This document shows, one piece after another, positions 44,944 to 56,103 of a DNA stretch of 64,000 nt. The first letter of the stretch is position 1. Each line of letters begins with the position of its first letter. The stretch comes from Symbiodinium sp. CCMP2592 (Eukaryota; Sar; Dinophyceae; Suessiales; Symbiodiniaceae). Where the stretch lies: positions 484,001 through 548,000 of the forward strand of contig CAJNDT010004591.1 of NCBI GenBank assembly GCA_905221615.1, in the 5' to 3' direction. A program made the position numbers and the translations under genes. The notes under the pieces were generated by a model, which worked only from the letters and a program-made list of their open reading frames with translations, ran no database searches and was not told the DNA's origin.

Positions 44944-45045
44944 ACAGTTACTGGTACCAATACTATTGTGGGGGTTCCTTATGAAAGTTATAGCATAACG
45001 GGCCTCGAAACCCTATTCTAATTATCAAGGTCCCTATATCAGCGA
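44944..45045. mobile_element. MITE family D copy
   Basis: CAATACTATTGTGGGGGTTC through CCCTATTCTAATTATCAAGG. The right end CCCTATATCAG supplies an AG before an open segment ending at CAAG|GTTAGA (45122). Confidence 0.65.
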
Positions 45046-45267
45046 AACAGAACTGCCATCATCATCTTGATCGGAGCTGCCAGCAGGCATGTGCGTACTT
45101 TCAGATTCAATGGCCGTCAAGGTTAGAGTTTTCTTTCTGAATTGGTTTAGGGTTTAGGGTTCTGAATGGGTTTAGGGTGCAAGGTAAACAAGAGTAGACC
45201 TTGTAAAACCCGATCAAGTCTTCGCAGCACCAGTTTTTTGTTGCTGGTGTGCGTTGTGTGCATGCAG

Positions 45268-45408
45268 GTGCCGCCTTGCCCACGCAGGCTGGGCTGGGCA
45301 TATATACCAAGTCAGATGATCCACCGTGCTGGGTTTTCCCCTGAGCCACTTGAGGCACTAGGCCACCTGCAGATTCAGCTCCTAGCATTTGGATACTCTA
45401 CACCATGA
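45268..45408 (+). CDS. Candidate terminal exon, unknown protein
   Basis: GCATGCAG|GTG acceptor, then VPPCPRRLGWAYIPSQMIHR and EPLEALGHLQIQLLAFGYST, stop TGA at 45406. AG|G context and 46 open codons. Confidence 0.43.
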   Translation: MPPCPRRLGWAYIPSQMIHRAGFSPEPLEALGHLQIQLLAFGYSTP

Positions 45409-45765
45409 TAGTAATATCAATCTATAATATATAGTAATAATATAGACTAAGAATAAGAATAATATAAGAAGAATAAAATATCAGAGCCGAAAAGTAGCCC
45501 CCCTTTAGAAACCCGGACCTTCAACCCAGAACCAGCAAGTATCAACCCAAAGACGCCGCTTGTTCTTAACCCGAACGCCTGAATATCCTACATGCTAAAA
45601 TCTTAAAACCTTAGCACCCTAAACCCTAACCCCTAAAGCCCTAATGCCCTAAATAAGCCTAAACCCTGACACCTGACACCTAAAACCCGTAAAAGCACGG
45701 GAGTTCTGATAATTACCCTAACGCCCGGATGCCCTAAATCCTAAAATCCCGCTTTCTCGGTTCAG

Positions 45766-45862
45766 GGCTACCGTCGCCGGGCTGTACTCATCCTCCTCTC
45801 GACCAAGCTCCCGACCGAGTTCGGCCCGCAGCCGGGACCAGAGGACCGCTTCAGGGTCGAGG
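45766..45862 (+). CDS. Candidate exon, unknown protein
   Basis: TTCAG|GGC acceptor after CCCTAAA-type sequence, then GYRRRAVLILLSTKLPTEFG and PQPGPEDRFRVE with strong C/G third positions, and GAGG|GTACCA donor. Lies upstream of the VOC gene but I cannot show it belongs to it. Confidence 0.46.
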
Positions 45863-46344
45863 GTACCATGTGTAGAGGCGTAGGTCTATAGCATAGATAG
45901 AACCATGTAATATTAACACTATAATCATAACTAAATAGCTTTACATACACATATCCACATAGAGTTATGCATAATTATATACATGCATATATATATATAC
46001 ACACACACATCGGTTTATGGCCGATGTGTCCTCGCTCTCGTTCATTCTCACTCTCTCTATCTATCCGTCTGTGTGCCTGTCTGTCTATCTAGCTAGCTAC
46101 CTATATGTATGCACATGAGAGAAGTAGCATCATAAAACAAGAGCCGATATAGAGAACCGCGTTGTTGTTTTTTTGTCTCAGTCGTCTTCGTCATCTTCTC
46201 GATGCTGCTGTCTTAGTCCAAAACTGGGCACATGCTTCAACGTGTGTGCTTTGTGCCGAGTTTGCAGCTTCGCTCTGTCGGTGTTGTCACTGGTGCTTCT
46301 GTTCGACTGTTAGCTGTCGGGTTGTTTGGCGATTAGTTTCTCGA

Positions 46345-46425
46345 AAAAGAGTGGTGATGGTGATGACGATGGTGATGATGATGATGATGATGACACTGAT
46401 GACGATGATGATGATGATGACGGTG
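46345..46425. repeat. GATGATG trinucleotide-rich tract
   Basis: GTGATGATGATGATGATGAT-type sequence; ORFs across it are low complexity (Met or Ile runs). Confidence 0.9.
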
Positions 46426-46529
46426 AAGTCATTTACCAGTGATACTTGTTGTGCAGGTTTATTGTGATTGCTAACGTGAGGATAGCTGTCGGCTCGCTGT
46501 CCGCTCGCTGTTGTGGTACCTCTGGTCAG

Positions 46530-46683
46530 GATTCGAGGAGTCATTACAGGAGCAGAGGTTCCAATCGCATGCTTTGCACAAGATTTTGAGCATGGTTCAC
46601 GAAGTCAGGCAGCACTGGATGGCATTCGTGCATCTATATACAATGGGGAATGTTGGAGTTGCTTTCTGCCTTAAGCTGAGAGG
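46530..46683 (+). CDS. Candidate exon, unknown protein
   Basis: TGGTCAG|GA acceptor, SLQEQRFQSHALHKILSMVH, HWMAFVHLYTMGNVGVAFCL, and GAGG|GTGACG donor. 51 open codons with a helical, Met/His-rich character. Confidence 0.47.
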
Positions 46684-47197
46684 GTGACGCATGACCGTCG
46701 CTGTCTCGGCCTGCAGATTCAGCCCTTCACACTGCAGTGTGGGTTTTAGGGTTTAGGGCAAGAGACTCAGCTCTTCAAACTTGCCAGGATGGACACACAC
46801 ACACACACACCGCTTATGCTTTCCGAACTCGTGGTAGCCCTCATATAGGGGTCGGACCAGTTAGCAATCTTACTGCGTAATCGTCCGATCGTTAGTAGAT
46901 AGTAGACCCCAACGCCATATTCTAGTTGGTTCAGGCTACCATATTACACAGCCCTGCTTTGAATCTCCAAACTCCACCCTACACCCTGAACCCTACGCCC
47001 TGAACTCCGAAGGAGTGATATCACTCTCTGAGTTCTGTACCTTTCAGTGGGAGCAGCCGTTTCGACATTGTGGATTCTGGGTCTAGAGGTTGCGAGGGTT
47101 TCTGAAGGGTTAGTATACGGATTGCTAGAATTTAGGGTTTAGGTTTCGGGTTTGGGTGGTAGGGGATTGGAGGTTTAGGGCTTCGCGGTTTCAGTCT

Positions 47198-47313
47198 AGG
47201 ACAATCAGTCGGCTCTTGCAGCTCAAAGATTCCTTCAGTTTAACAGTTCATTCAACCTCCCAGGTCTGCATCGCACACCAACTTCGTCCTAGGAGTTTAA
47301 GAGGATCTGAGGC
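47198..47313 (+). CDS. Candidate exon, unknown protein
   Basis: Frame RTISRLLQLKDSFSLTVHST then SQVCIAHQLRPRSLRGSEA after TTTAGGG-type repeat; stop at 47313. Boundaries unclear. Confidence 0.3.
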
Positions 47314-47335
47314 GTAATTAAGTATGCTGAGAAAT

Positions 47336-47437
47336 GGGGGTCTCGCAAATTAGGGGGTACCTTACTTTGGGGTCCTTCTAATAAGGATCCTGCTGCTTAG
47401 GGTACTACCTTAGGGTCCCCCATTTTCGGAAACTCCC
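47336..47437. mobile_element. MITE family C, copy C4, with AAAT target duplication
   Basis: GGGGGTCTCGCAAATTAGGG at left and TTTTCGGAAACTCCC at right; AAAT on both sides (47332-47335, 47438-47441). Confidence 0.85.
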
Positions 47438-48005
47438 AAATGGAGTTGCTTGAGTCTCGAGCCGTGACATCCCCCGAGGAAGTCGTAAGCCCAAAGTATT
47501 CAAACTGTCGTCCTTGAGCCCATCGAATCCGACATCCCTACGCACAGAAGGCCCGCAAAAATGTCGCGCCCACCCGTCTCGGACATAACATGGTAACCCT
47601 AAACCCTAAACCCTAAACCCTAATCAGATAAGAACCATAAACCCTCGATCCAAATCCTCTCTTCTAGGGGCTGACGGTCAGAGAGTCAAACGACAATTCC
47701 CTGCCTATGCAGGTTTAGGGTTTAGGGGCCCACTGCACCGTGGAACCCCAAAATCCTTCGTTGAAGAAGCCCTGAGAAGGAAGATGTGTCATCCTAAAAC
47801 TGAGTCACCAGTGCAGATGATGCTGTACACTAGTGATAGTGCAGATGATAAGGGTAGTGGCTATGCTGGAGCAGCAACAGTCGGAGCAAGCACATTAATC
47901 CATCACCGTATAAAGTACGCTTAAGGACTAAATACATCATATAATATAGGGTTCAGGGTATACGCAGGGTTTAAGAGTTTAAGTTGCAGATCGCTTCTCG
48001 CAGCC

Positions 48006-51000
48006 ATGGCCTTCAATTCCATCGGACTGGTCACCGGGGATAAGACCGTGACGCTCAAGATCTTCTCTGAGGGTTTGGGCCTCACGCTGCTCTGATGCAA
48101 GCCACCCCCATTTTCCCAGAAGGCCCAATACCTTTTAATTAAGGAATATGGGTTAGATTATATAGGGCTTCATATTATGATTTAAGCTATATTCCTGAAT
48201 TAAGGGGTATTGGGCTCTCTGGGTTGTTGGCATTCGACTCTCTTTTGTTTGGGGTTCCGATGAGGTGCAGTTGAGGATGAATAAAAAACAGAGCCGAGAG
48301 TTCAGGAGTTGGTCTTCTTCGCGAACTGCCGGATGTGTTCGAAACCCGATGGTGCTCGCGAAGTGAGAATCGAGGAGGACAGGCTGAATGTAGAGGTTGG
48401 ATCATGACAGGAACTGGAGAGAATGAACAGGGTCAGAGCTTCGCTTTTCCGTTGCAAATACGCTGCCCAAGCTGTCGCGTGTAGGATCAGGGTTCAGCAC
48501 GCTTTCGCCCTGAACTAAAGGCCGGGCCCCGGTAGGGTGACTAATCGCGCTTGATGCCGATGCAGCTTTGGGTCAGCACACACTTTGGCACGGCATGTCA
48601 AAGACTGTACTCGCGCCAGGAATCTGCAGACAAAACTTAAATCCTTCAAAAGAACCCAGATCACCTCAACAATCTAAGTCTAAGCTAATACCAACCCTTA
48701 GCTTTCCAACTCTCCGCTCATTCGCACCGGGGTCCAGGGTTCAGGGTTTAAGGTTTCAGGGTTTAGGGTAAGAAGAAGCAACACTCAATCCCCCAACTAC
48801 ACCCTGAGCTCCCTGAACGCCAAACTCCCCCGAAACTCCCTAAATCTTCGGCGCACGGCTCCCGAAATCATAAGCTCTCCCAAATAGGAGTTTCCGAAAA
48901 CTAGGGGGTACCGGGATCCTACTATTTGAGGTACTATATTAGGTTCCCCTATTTTCGGAAACTCCCAAGTTTTTGCTGGGTCCTAAGCCTAAACCGACCG
49001 GCTGAGAGGTTCCAGGAGTTTGGAAAGGGTGAGCACCTCGAGACGACGACGGCGTCGGGAGCAACTTGCCCGTGGGACATTACAGCTTTCGGTTTAGGAT
49101 TTAGGGGTTTGGGGTTTAGGATTTAGGGGTTTGGGGTTTAGGATTTTAGGGTTTGGGGTTCAGGATGGGGTTTGGGGTTAGTCTGGGGTTCAGGATTTAG
49201 GGTTGGTGGTTTTAGGCTTTCTTGAGCACGCCACAGTGCGAGGTCGGAGTTGTGGGTTGCAGGATTCATGGGTTGCGCTTGGAGTCAGATTGAGCCCTAC
49301 CTTACCTTAACCCCACATGACCTACGTGTTTGAGGACTCATATAAGAAGACCATGATACGGAACCCTAACAAGGTAATTAGCCGTTTTGGGGATCAGGTA
49401 CAGCCTTGGAGCACAGGAATTCCTTGTTTACCAAGCAAGCGCCCCAAATCATTGTATTTGCCCGGAAATCGTCCTCCTAATTCGCGATGTTCCCTTCTCC
49501 TGCTTCTTTGTCTTCTTCTTGTTCGTCTTCTGTTTGTTCGTGCTTGCAAATGCTGCTCGTTTTGTCGTTGTCAGGAACTAACAAAAGGCCCGCATTATCT
49601 CACAACGACTGCCAGACCCCGCGAGGGCCGTTCACGAGAATGTGGTTGCTACCTTGAATACTGAATCTTCCGCAGGACTAGCTCGGCGATGCTGCTCATT
49701 GTGCTCCTGTGTTTCTGGCACGAGCGTTACTCAATTCGATATTCCTGCAAGCAGTCTGCAATGGTCAGTTGCTCCATGAGATAAGACACACCCCAGCCCA
49801 TCAGCATTTCCAGCCGACTTCTACCGCACTTTCTGGCAACGGCCAGTCCAGCCTTACAGCTAAGATCCTGAGTAGAGACCCTTAAGTTAAAGATATCAGC
49901 CGCGGAGCCAAGTCATCACGGACACGACCCTACCAGGAGTTGGGTTTAGGGGGACCCTTGAAAATCTAGATCCTCTCAATGTCAATAAGGATACCACCCA
50001 AACCCCCTAAAGCATCCTAAGCCCCTCAGCCCCAAACCCCCTAAACCCCCAAACCTTTTAACCCCCAAAGCCCCTACAACCCAAAACCCCCTAAACCCCC
50101 GAAACCCCCTAAGCCCCTAACCCCCCCCCCCCCCCCCCCCCCAAGCCCCCAAAGCCATGAGACCCAGAGACCCAGAGACGACCTAAACCTTCAGGTTCGG
50201 ATCATGCTGGACACCGTGACCCTCATGCGGGAGATTAACCCAGACTACAAGTTCTTGCCGGAGGTCTCTTGGGGTTTAGGATTTAGGGGTTTAGGGGTTT
50301 AGGGTTTAGGATTTAGGATTTAGGGATTTAGGGGTTTAGGGTTTAGGGGTGTCCGTGGCCAGAGCATGTTGTAAAACCTACCTGAACCTGAACCCTTAGA
50401 TGGTTTAGGGTTAGGGACGGTTAGGGATCTACGGGTTTAGGGTTTGGGGCATGGCAAGAGCATCTTCTAGATCTGATCTACCTGAACCCATAAAAGCCTA
50501 CCGGCTAAGGGTTCCGTATTATGATTTCCTTACATGAGTTCTTGCAGAAGGTAGGTGTGAAAGTATGTTATTTTTGGGTTAAGATGCACTCCAGGACTCT
50601 GGAGTTCTGGTGAGAAAATGCAACCTTGTTTTTCCACGATCCCAAAACGGCAAACAGCAACACCTTCGGAATAGATCCGAACATAGGGGGTACTTTAGGG
50701 TTCCTTTAAAGCATTACTATAAGGGTGCTATAAGGGTTCCTTTAAAGACTTTGCAGACTTCAGCGAGTCGAAGGCTCGACCATGGCGAGTGCCGGAGCCC
50801 GACAAACTGACGAGGTTTCATGGTAACCAAGACCCCCGGCGGGAGGATCCAAAAAGGAGATCCCTTAATGGGGGGTTCCTATAAAGTACCCCTATAGTAG
50901 TATAGCGCCCCAAATGAGGGGATCTACTTTCTAGATCCTCCCGGGGGTCTGGGAAGTTGCACACTCACAGCAGAATCAGCCAGGCTTGGAGAGAACATAA

Positions 51001-54000
51001 TGCAAAAAAAGGCCTAAACCCTCAGCCCCACATCAACTAAGCCCTATGAAGCCCAGTCCTAAGTTTCCCAAACCATTCACTGGGAACCCCCGAGACCCGC
51101 TATTCCAGAATACTGTAGGGGCCTAAACTAGAGAAGGGTTTTGGGGCCCATTACACCACAATAATAAGAAGGAGCTCCCCAAATAGTATTGGTAATGATT
51201 CAGGCCCCGATAGTACTCGGATTAAGCGTTAGGGTTTAGGGTTTAGATTAAGAAACCCTTGGTCTTTATTAGGGTTCTAGTGTATGAGTCCTTATTCAAT
51301 GGGCTTATCCTAGCCCCAAACTCTTATGGAACCTTGCTAGACCCCTAAAGAAACCCTAAACTCCTGACTTCAACCTCCCAGACTCTTCTAGAACCCTGCC
51401 AGATTCTAGAACCTGATGAAACCCCAAACTCCCAACCGCTGCCCTTGTAAATCCGCTTCTAAACATTCAGAGACTGACCTTAATCCTAAATCCGAAACCC
51501 TGAGCCCTCTTCCGGAAGGAAAACGGCTTCCCTAAACATAAAACCAGCCCTAACCCCTAGAAGGCTTCAACAATGGGCTCACCCTAAACCCTATAAACCC
51601 TAAACCACATAAAATTGCTTCTAATCCCCAACCCCGTATCGGAGGCGTGCTCAATCCATCTTGGCTTCGAGTGCTCGAAGCCAGCTGAGGCTCAATGGGT
51701 TGAGCTGAGAGGCTTAGTGCTCTTAGGAATTCGTGTCGGAGTCTTAATTCGGGTTTGGGGGGTTCCTTATTATGGTAGCTACTTCTATGGTATAATATAC
51801 CCCCAAACCTTTTTCTAATTATTAAGGCCCCTATATTATCTTAGGCGAACCTCGAGGTTTAGGGTTTGGGGAGTTGGGTTGCAATAAACTACAAGGTGCT
51901 ATCAAACCATACTGATTAGTTTACTAAGGTTCTGAGGACGGTGAAGTGTAAAGGTCTAGGGATCCCGGTGTTGCTTTCATAAGTCCCATTACACTGAAAA
52001 TGCTAGACCTACCTACTGTTCGATCTTGGAGCCTAATTGGGTCTTTTTGCAAGGTTTTACCAGAGCGTTGTACAGAAATCAAGTTCAGTGTTTACAGTAA
52101 ACGCAGCATAGTATGTACATGTATTTACCATCTGTATGGATCTATATAAACGGCCTATCATCATGACTGAGATCGAGTTCCTGAAAGAGGACCCAGCTTT
52201 GTGCCGGGCGGTTGCTCGAGTGCTGTGTGTTGTCCGTCTGTATTTGTCTGCCTGTCTGCAGGCAATCCTAAACCCTAAGCCCCAAGAATAAGACCCTAAA
52301 CCCTAAACCCACAAAAAACACCTTATTCTTGTTTGTATTATGAGCAAGTGATGTATTGGAGGCTCGAGGCTCCATCAGCCGAGGACGAAAGAGCGCCCGG
52401 AGAGGGACCCCAACGACCCATAGGCTCCGTAGTAGTTCCTTTTCGGGGCTTACCTTATAGGATTCTAGAAAGGAACTGCTATGGAGCCTGTAGGTATAGC
52501 TAAGTCCCGAAGGTCGAGAACGCAGCAAATTTGGGAGAGTCCGTAGCACTGCAGCCTTCCTGAGCCGAGTCATAGCTGTTGCAAAAGCTGAAGCCAAGGC
52601 CGTACTGTAAGCCCTAGACCCAAACCCTAAACCTTTAAGCCCTAAACCCCTAAACCCTGAACCCCTGAACCCCTAAACCCATAAAACCGTAAACCCTAAA
52701 CTCCTAAACCCTAAATCTTTAAACCCTAAACCCCTAAAGTACAACCCACAGAGTTGGAAACCGGAGTAAGGCCAAATAGTGCTGGGATTCCCTATACATT
52801 AAATTATTCTTAAGGATCGGGGCTATTGGGTTTCCAACTTGTGGGCTTCTACTGTAAATCCCTAAACCCTTCACCCCAAACCCACACCCCAAGCCCTATA
52901 AACCCTAAACTTGGCCCCGCACCCTGCATTTTAAACCTTTAGACTTTAGACCCCTAAACCTTAAATTTTACACCTTTAAACCCTAAACCCCAAACCCCAA
53001 ACCCTAAACCCCGAGACAGGTCGATGACCTCTGTTCGAAGCTGAAGGCTATATGTGCGTCGGGGCGATTTTGATTGATATAGGTGTTCAGGGTTTAGGGT
53101 TCAGGATTAGGGTGTACAGGGTTCGGGATTGAGGATTTAAGTGTTCAGGGTTTGGGGTTGAGGGCTTCGAGCTCCCCCATTTGGTCACTTTGTGATCCTG
53201 GCTTGGGCTGAGAAAGCTTTGGACTGAGGGCTTTGCAAGAAGAGTAGAACCATGTCTTTGCATCGCCTGAGCTGGAACTGACACTCTCGCAACCTATTGA
53301 ATCTCGTGGTGTTCAGGGCCATGTTTCGATTTGCAAAGTGCTCCGAAGCATCGAACTCGCACGAGAAGCTGATGCAGGCTGCGGGCGCTGCAGTGGAGAA
53401 GGAGATCACTCGTCGTAATAAGTTTTGGTTATGTCACCGCAGACCCCACAACCCTAAGGGGTCAAGGGAAGGGCCTATAGGGCACAGGAGGCACAGGACC
53501 GGGTTTACCGGCTCAGGATCTGGAGGCCTTAGGCAGGATTTTTGGAGTTTGCGTTTAAGTTGAGCTCTCATTCTCATGTTGCTCCGGGAGGACACTGAAG
53601 GGCCGGTATCCTTAACTCCGGACGAGGAGTTTGGAAACAGTCGTGGTGACACTCAAGTTCTCAGCAGCGAAGTCCTTACGCTAGGCCCTAGTTCCCCAAA
53701 ACTTTATGAGCCTGGGGTTCTACAAGCCCCAGATCCTGGTCCTTAAACCTGTCCAGGGTGGGGTGCGGTGGGAGCAGGATCCATCCTCTTGCACTACAAT
53801 GGACCTTAACCCCTAAAGCCCTCAAAAACTAAGCCGAAGCAAACTAGTCGCTGAAGTCGGCTGAAGGAGCCCTGGGACGCTTTCTGGGGCCAGCGCTATG
53901 CCACGCTTCGCGCGGCTCGGTTTGGCTGGCCGGTTTCTGAAATTCTGAAAGTCCTGGGGCTCTGCAACAAAAAAATTAGCGGCTTAGAATGGGGTTTGGG

Positions 54001-54494
54001 GCCCATTATACTTAATTACAATAAGGACCCCCAAATAGTATTGGTAATCATTTAGGCCCCTATATCAGAGGTGTTTCTCGTCAGGGCACAAAAGCACTGA
54101 ACGGCCAAAAGCCCTGCGTCGTGAAGTGCAGAAGAAAGTAGCCCTCGCCAAATAAACCCTGGGCCCTAAAACCCAGGCGTTCCGGATTCCAGCAAGACGG
54201 AAAAAGGCGCTCAAAAAAAAAAAACCCTGTAACTCCCAAACCCTAAGGTTCGAAAGCCGGTCCTTCTTGTGTGGGAGCCCTCCCAGTATCCTAAGCACTA
54301 AAACCGTTAACCTACTGCGAGGCCTTACCTTCTTCAAGCTCTCTCCCTTACCAGGGGTACTTAACACCCCACAAGCCCATAAACCTTACTAAGCCTCTAA
54401 GCCCAAAAAACCGAAGGAGCCGGCTTCCGGCGTCATCCTCGATCTCTTCGCCACCTTGCCCGAGGATGCCGATGCCAAGAAGCCGAAGACCTGA
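48006..54494 (+). CDS. Glyoxalase/VOC-fold protein, seven exons
   Basis: Vicinal-oxygen-chelate (glyoxalase/bleomycin-resistance) family protein of about 133 residues; such proteins are small metal-dependent enzymes or binding proteins, substrate unknown here. Exons: 48006-48068 (ATG, MAFNSIGLVTGD), 49009-49060 (FGKGEHLETTTASG), 50195-50263 (VRIMLDTVTLMREINPDYK), 51645-51689 (SIHLGFECSKPAE), 53020-53063 (VDDLCSKLKAICAS), 53857-53911 (LKEPWDAFWGQRYATLR), 54417-54494 (GVILDLFATLPE, TGA). In order they follow the family consensus: IGLV.SD, GGVRLM.DT, LAFECDGPAEVD, PWDAFWGQRYA, VDLFA. Donors are GC for introns 2, 4, 5 and 6, and GT for intron 3. The first junction (GA donor) is ambiguous by a few bases because GAG occurs at both sides. 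All joins are in phase. Introns are 500-1400 nt and contain MITEs. The C-terminal tail DADAKKPKT is basic. Exon order and family are confident; exact boundaries less so. Confidence 0.8.
48117..48215. mobile_element. MITE family L in VOC intron 1
   Basis: AGGCCCAATACCTTTTAATT mirrored by AATTAAGGGGTATTGGGCT. Confidence 0.8.
48886..48966. mobile_element. MITE family C, copy C5, in VOC intron 1
   Basis: AGGAGTTTCCGAAAACTAGG and TTTTCGGAAACTCCC; the core is shortened. Confidence 0.82.
49090..49215. repeat. TTTAGGG-type tract at the 5' part of VOC intron 2
   Basis: Repeated GGTTTAGGATTTAGGGGTTT units directly after the exon. Confidence 0.85.
50000..50190. repeat. CCCTAAA-type tract at the 3' part of VOC intron 2, with poly-C
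   Basis: CCCCCTAAACCCCC-type repeats and 22 C at 50121-50142, ending just before the CTTCAG acceptor. Confidence 0.88.
50831..50950. mobile_element. MITE family E, copy E2, in VOC intron 3
   Basis: GACCCCCGGCGGGAGGATCC at left and GATCCTCCCGGGGGTC at right. Confidence 0.85.
52418..52496. mobile_element. MITE family G, copy G2, in VOC intron 4
   Basis: ATAGGCTCCGTAGTAGTTCC and GGAACTGCTATGGAGCCT pair. Confidence 0.8.
52747..52845. mobile_element. MITE family F, copy F4, in VOC intron 4
   Basis: CCACAGAGTTGGAAACC at left and GGTTTCCAACTTGTGGGC at right. Confidence 0.8.
54192..54222 (+). repeat. Recurrent poly(A)-tailed motif, copy 4, in VOC intron 6
   Basis: GCAAGACGGAAAAAGGCGCT followed by CAAAAAAAAAAAA. 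Confidence 0.6.
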
Positions 54495-54815
54495 AAGAGG
54501 TTCCGGGGGTGTAGGGTTTAGGGTTTGGGGTTTAGGGTTCAGGGTTTAGGGTTTTAAAGATGTCGGGTTTAGGAGTTTGGGGATTTGGGTTTAGGGTTTA
54601 GGGTGAAGAGTTTAGGGGGTGTGCGGAGTTTAGGGTTTAGGGCACTTGGGATTTAGGAGCTTTGGGGGTTAAGGGCTTTAGGATTGATGCTCGGCTGTCA
54701 GAGGGCTTCCCAATCGTCTCTTGCAAGGTTGAGTGTTTTGTTTGTTGAAAGCTTCTTATTCGTAAGGGTTTGTGGGGATTTTTCACATCTGAGAGGGTTT
54801 AAAGGCCCCCAATAT

Positions 54816-54917
54816 GGGAGTTTCCGAAAATTAGGGGTGCCATATTTTGGGGCCCTTATAATAAGGATCCTACTATTTAGGGTCCTATATCAGGGTCCCC
54901 TGTTTTCGGAAACTCCC
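54816..54917. mobile_element. MITE family C, copy C6, with ATAT target duplication
   Basis: GGGAGTTTCCGAAAATTAGG to TTTTCGGAAACTCCC; ATAT at 54812-54815 and 54918-54921. Confidence 0.9.
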
Positions 54918-55206
54918 ATATGTGTGGTTGTATGAACCTTGGTGTGCCACTGCGGGGGTGAGGGGGCGCGGAGCATTGTCCTGATTCTGACAGCGATGAT
55001 CCTGCTGCTTAGGTGTTGTTTTAAGGGTCCTCCTACAAAAAGTCCCGTAAGACTACATAACCCATGAACTCCGAGTATACAAACGGTACCTACTTTGGGA
55101 TCGAAGGTCCGTAAGTAGTACCTACTTTGGGCTGTTTGAAGCCTCAGGGTAAGGTGCCAGGCATGGAACCTAGAAAGTTGTGTCATGGGATGGTTTGAGT
55201 TCATTT

Positions 55207-55308
55207 GAGAGTTTCCGAAAATTAGGGGTACCTTATTTGGGGGCCCTTATACTAAGGGTCCTACTATTTAGGGTACTAGACTAGGGTCCCCTATATTCGG
55301 AATCTCCC
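55207..55308. mobile_element. MITE family C, copy C7, with ATTT target duplication
   Basis: GAGAGTTTCCGAAAATTAGG to ATATTCGGAATCTCCC; ATTT on both sides. Confidence 0.88.
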
Positions 55309-56006
55309 ATTTAAAAAAACTATGTATTACCGCTGTGTGTTTTGAGTTTTGGGGAGTAGTTGTCGTTTGCTTACTGCATAGAGTCCTCATGTTTCTGAGC
55401 CAGCAGAACGCAAAACGACACACGCCAAAGCCTAAACCGGAACCGCGAAGAAGAATCATAAACCTTAAATCTTAAACCCTACCTGACTCTGATAACGGCC
55501 CTTTATAGGTATTGGGCCCGTATTTTGCCTACTTGTGGGGGTGGTTGAACTTCCAATGTCCAAGGCCCACGAGGGCAGTAGCCTCGGTAGGATAATGTCG
55601 AACCATCCATTGGGGTGTGCAGGCCAAGGCAATGTAAGGCTTCTTCAAAACGGTTTTAATTCTGGGTATTCATAACCCCTATATTCATCAACAAGCATTT
55701 CTAATCTAATCATAGCAATGACAAGAAATCAAGTATGACTATCTATCAACGTTATCTGAGTGCCCTTAAGTGAAACAACGAAGGTCGAACATGCTACGAA
55801 CAAGGCTGCCTAGAATCCTAGAGCCTTGTGTCTGATCCAGGACCCCGTCGCGGCGTGCTGACAAGATGGGAACGTGATGTAGGGGTCGGTGCACCCAGTA
55901 GGTACTGGTATTTCCTAGAAGGGGCCCCTTTAATATTAGGGTTTAGGGTATAGGGTTTGGGAGTTTGTGTTATGGGTCCGGAGGTCATGCTTCTTAAGTT
56001 CAGCAG
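55309..56006. other. Stretch without a convincing gene
   Basis: Short CCCTAAA-type fragments at 55430-55490, otherwise unique AT-rich sequence and TTTAGGGT repeat at 55938-55965. Nothing recognised. Confidence 0.5.
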
Positions 56007-56103
56007 GGAGCGGGATGGCAGTAGAAATGCTGAGCGCCAGACGAAGCAAGTATATCGACCCCATGATCCTCGACGGCGCCCCTCCGGACACGCTCGTTTG
56101 GAG
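56007..56103 (+). CDS. Candidate exon, unknown protein
   Basis: TTCAGCAG|GG acceptor, MAVEMLSARRSKYIDPMILD then GAPPDTLVWR, and TGGAG|GTGTTT donor. Third positions are strongly C/G and both splice sites are good, which makes it one of the better non-homology candidates. The frame stays open to 56380. Confidence 0.5.

Noticed and set aside
48278..48482. Long protein-like open stretch (LPDVFETRWCSRSENRG and a rival frame)
   Set aside because: It lies inside VOC intron 1, and the VOC exons join without it. It shows that convincing-looking frames arise by chance here.
52520..52615. Frame ending VIAVAKAEAKAVL and stop
   Set aside because: Inside VOC intron 4; the flanking VOC exons already account for the protein.
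53297..53563. 88-codon ORF
   Set aside because: Lies in VOC intron 5 with no family match, so probably not coding.
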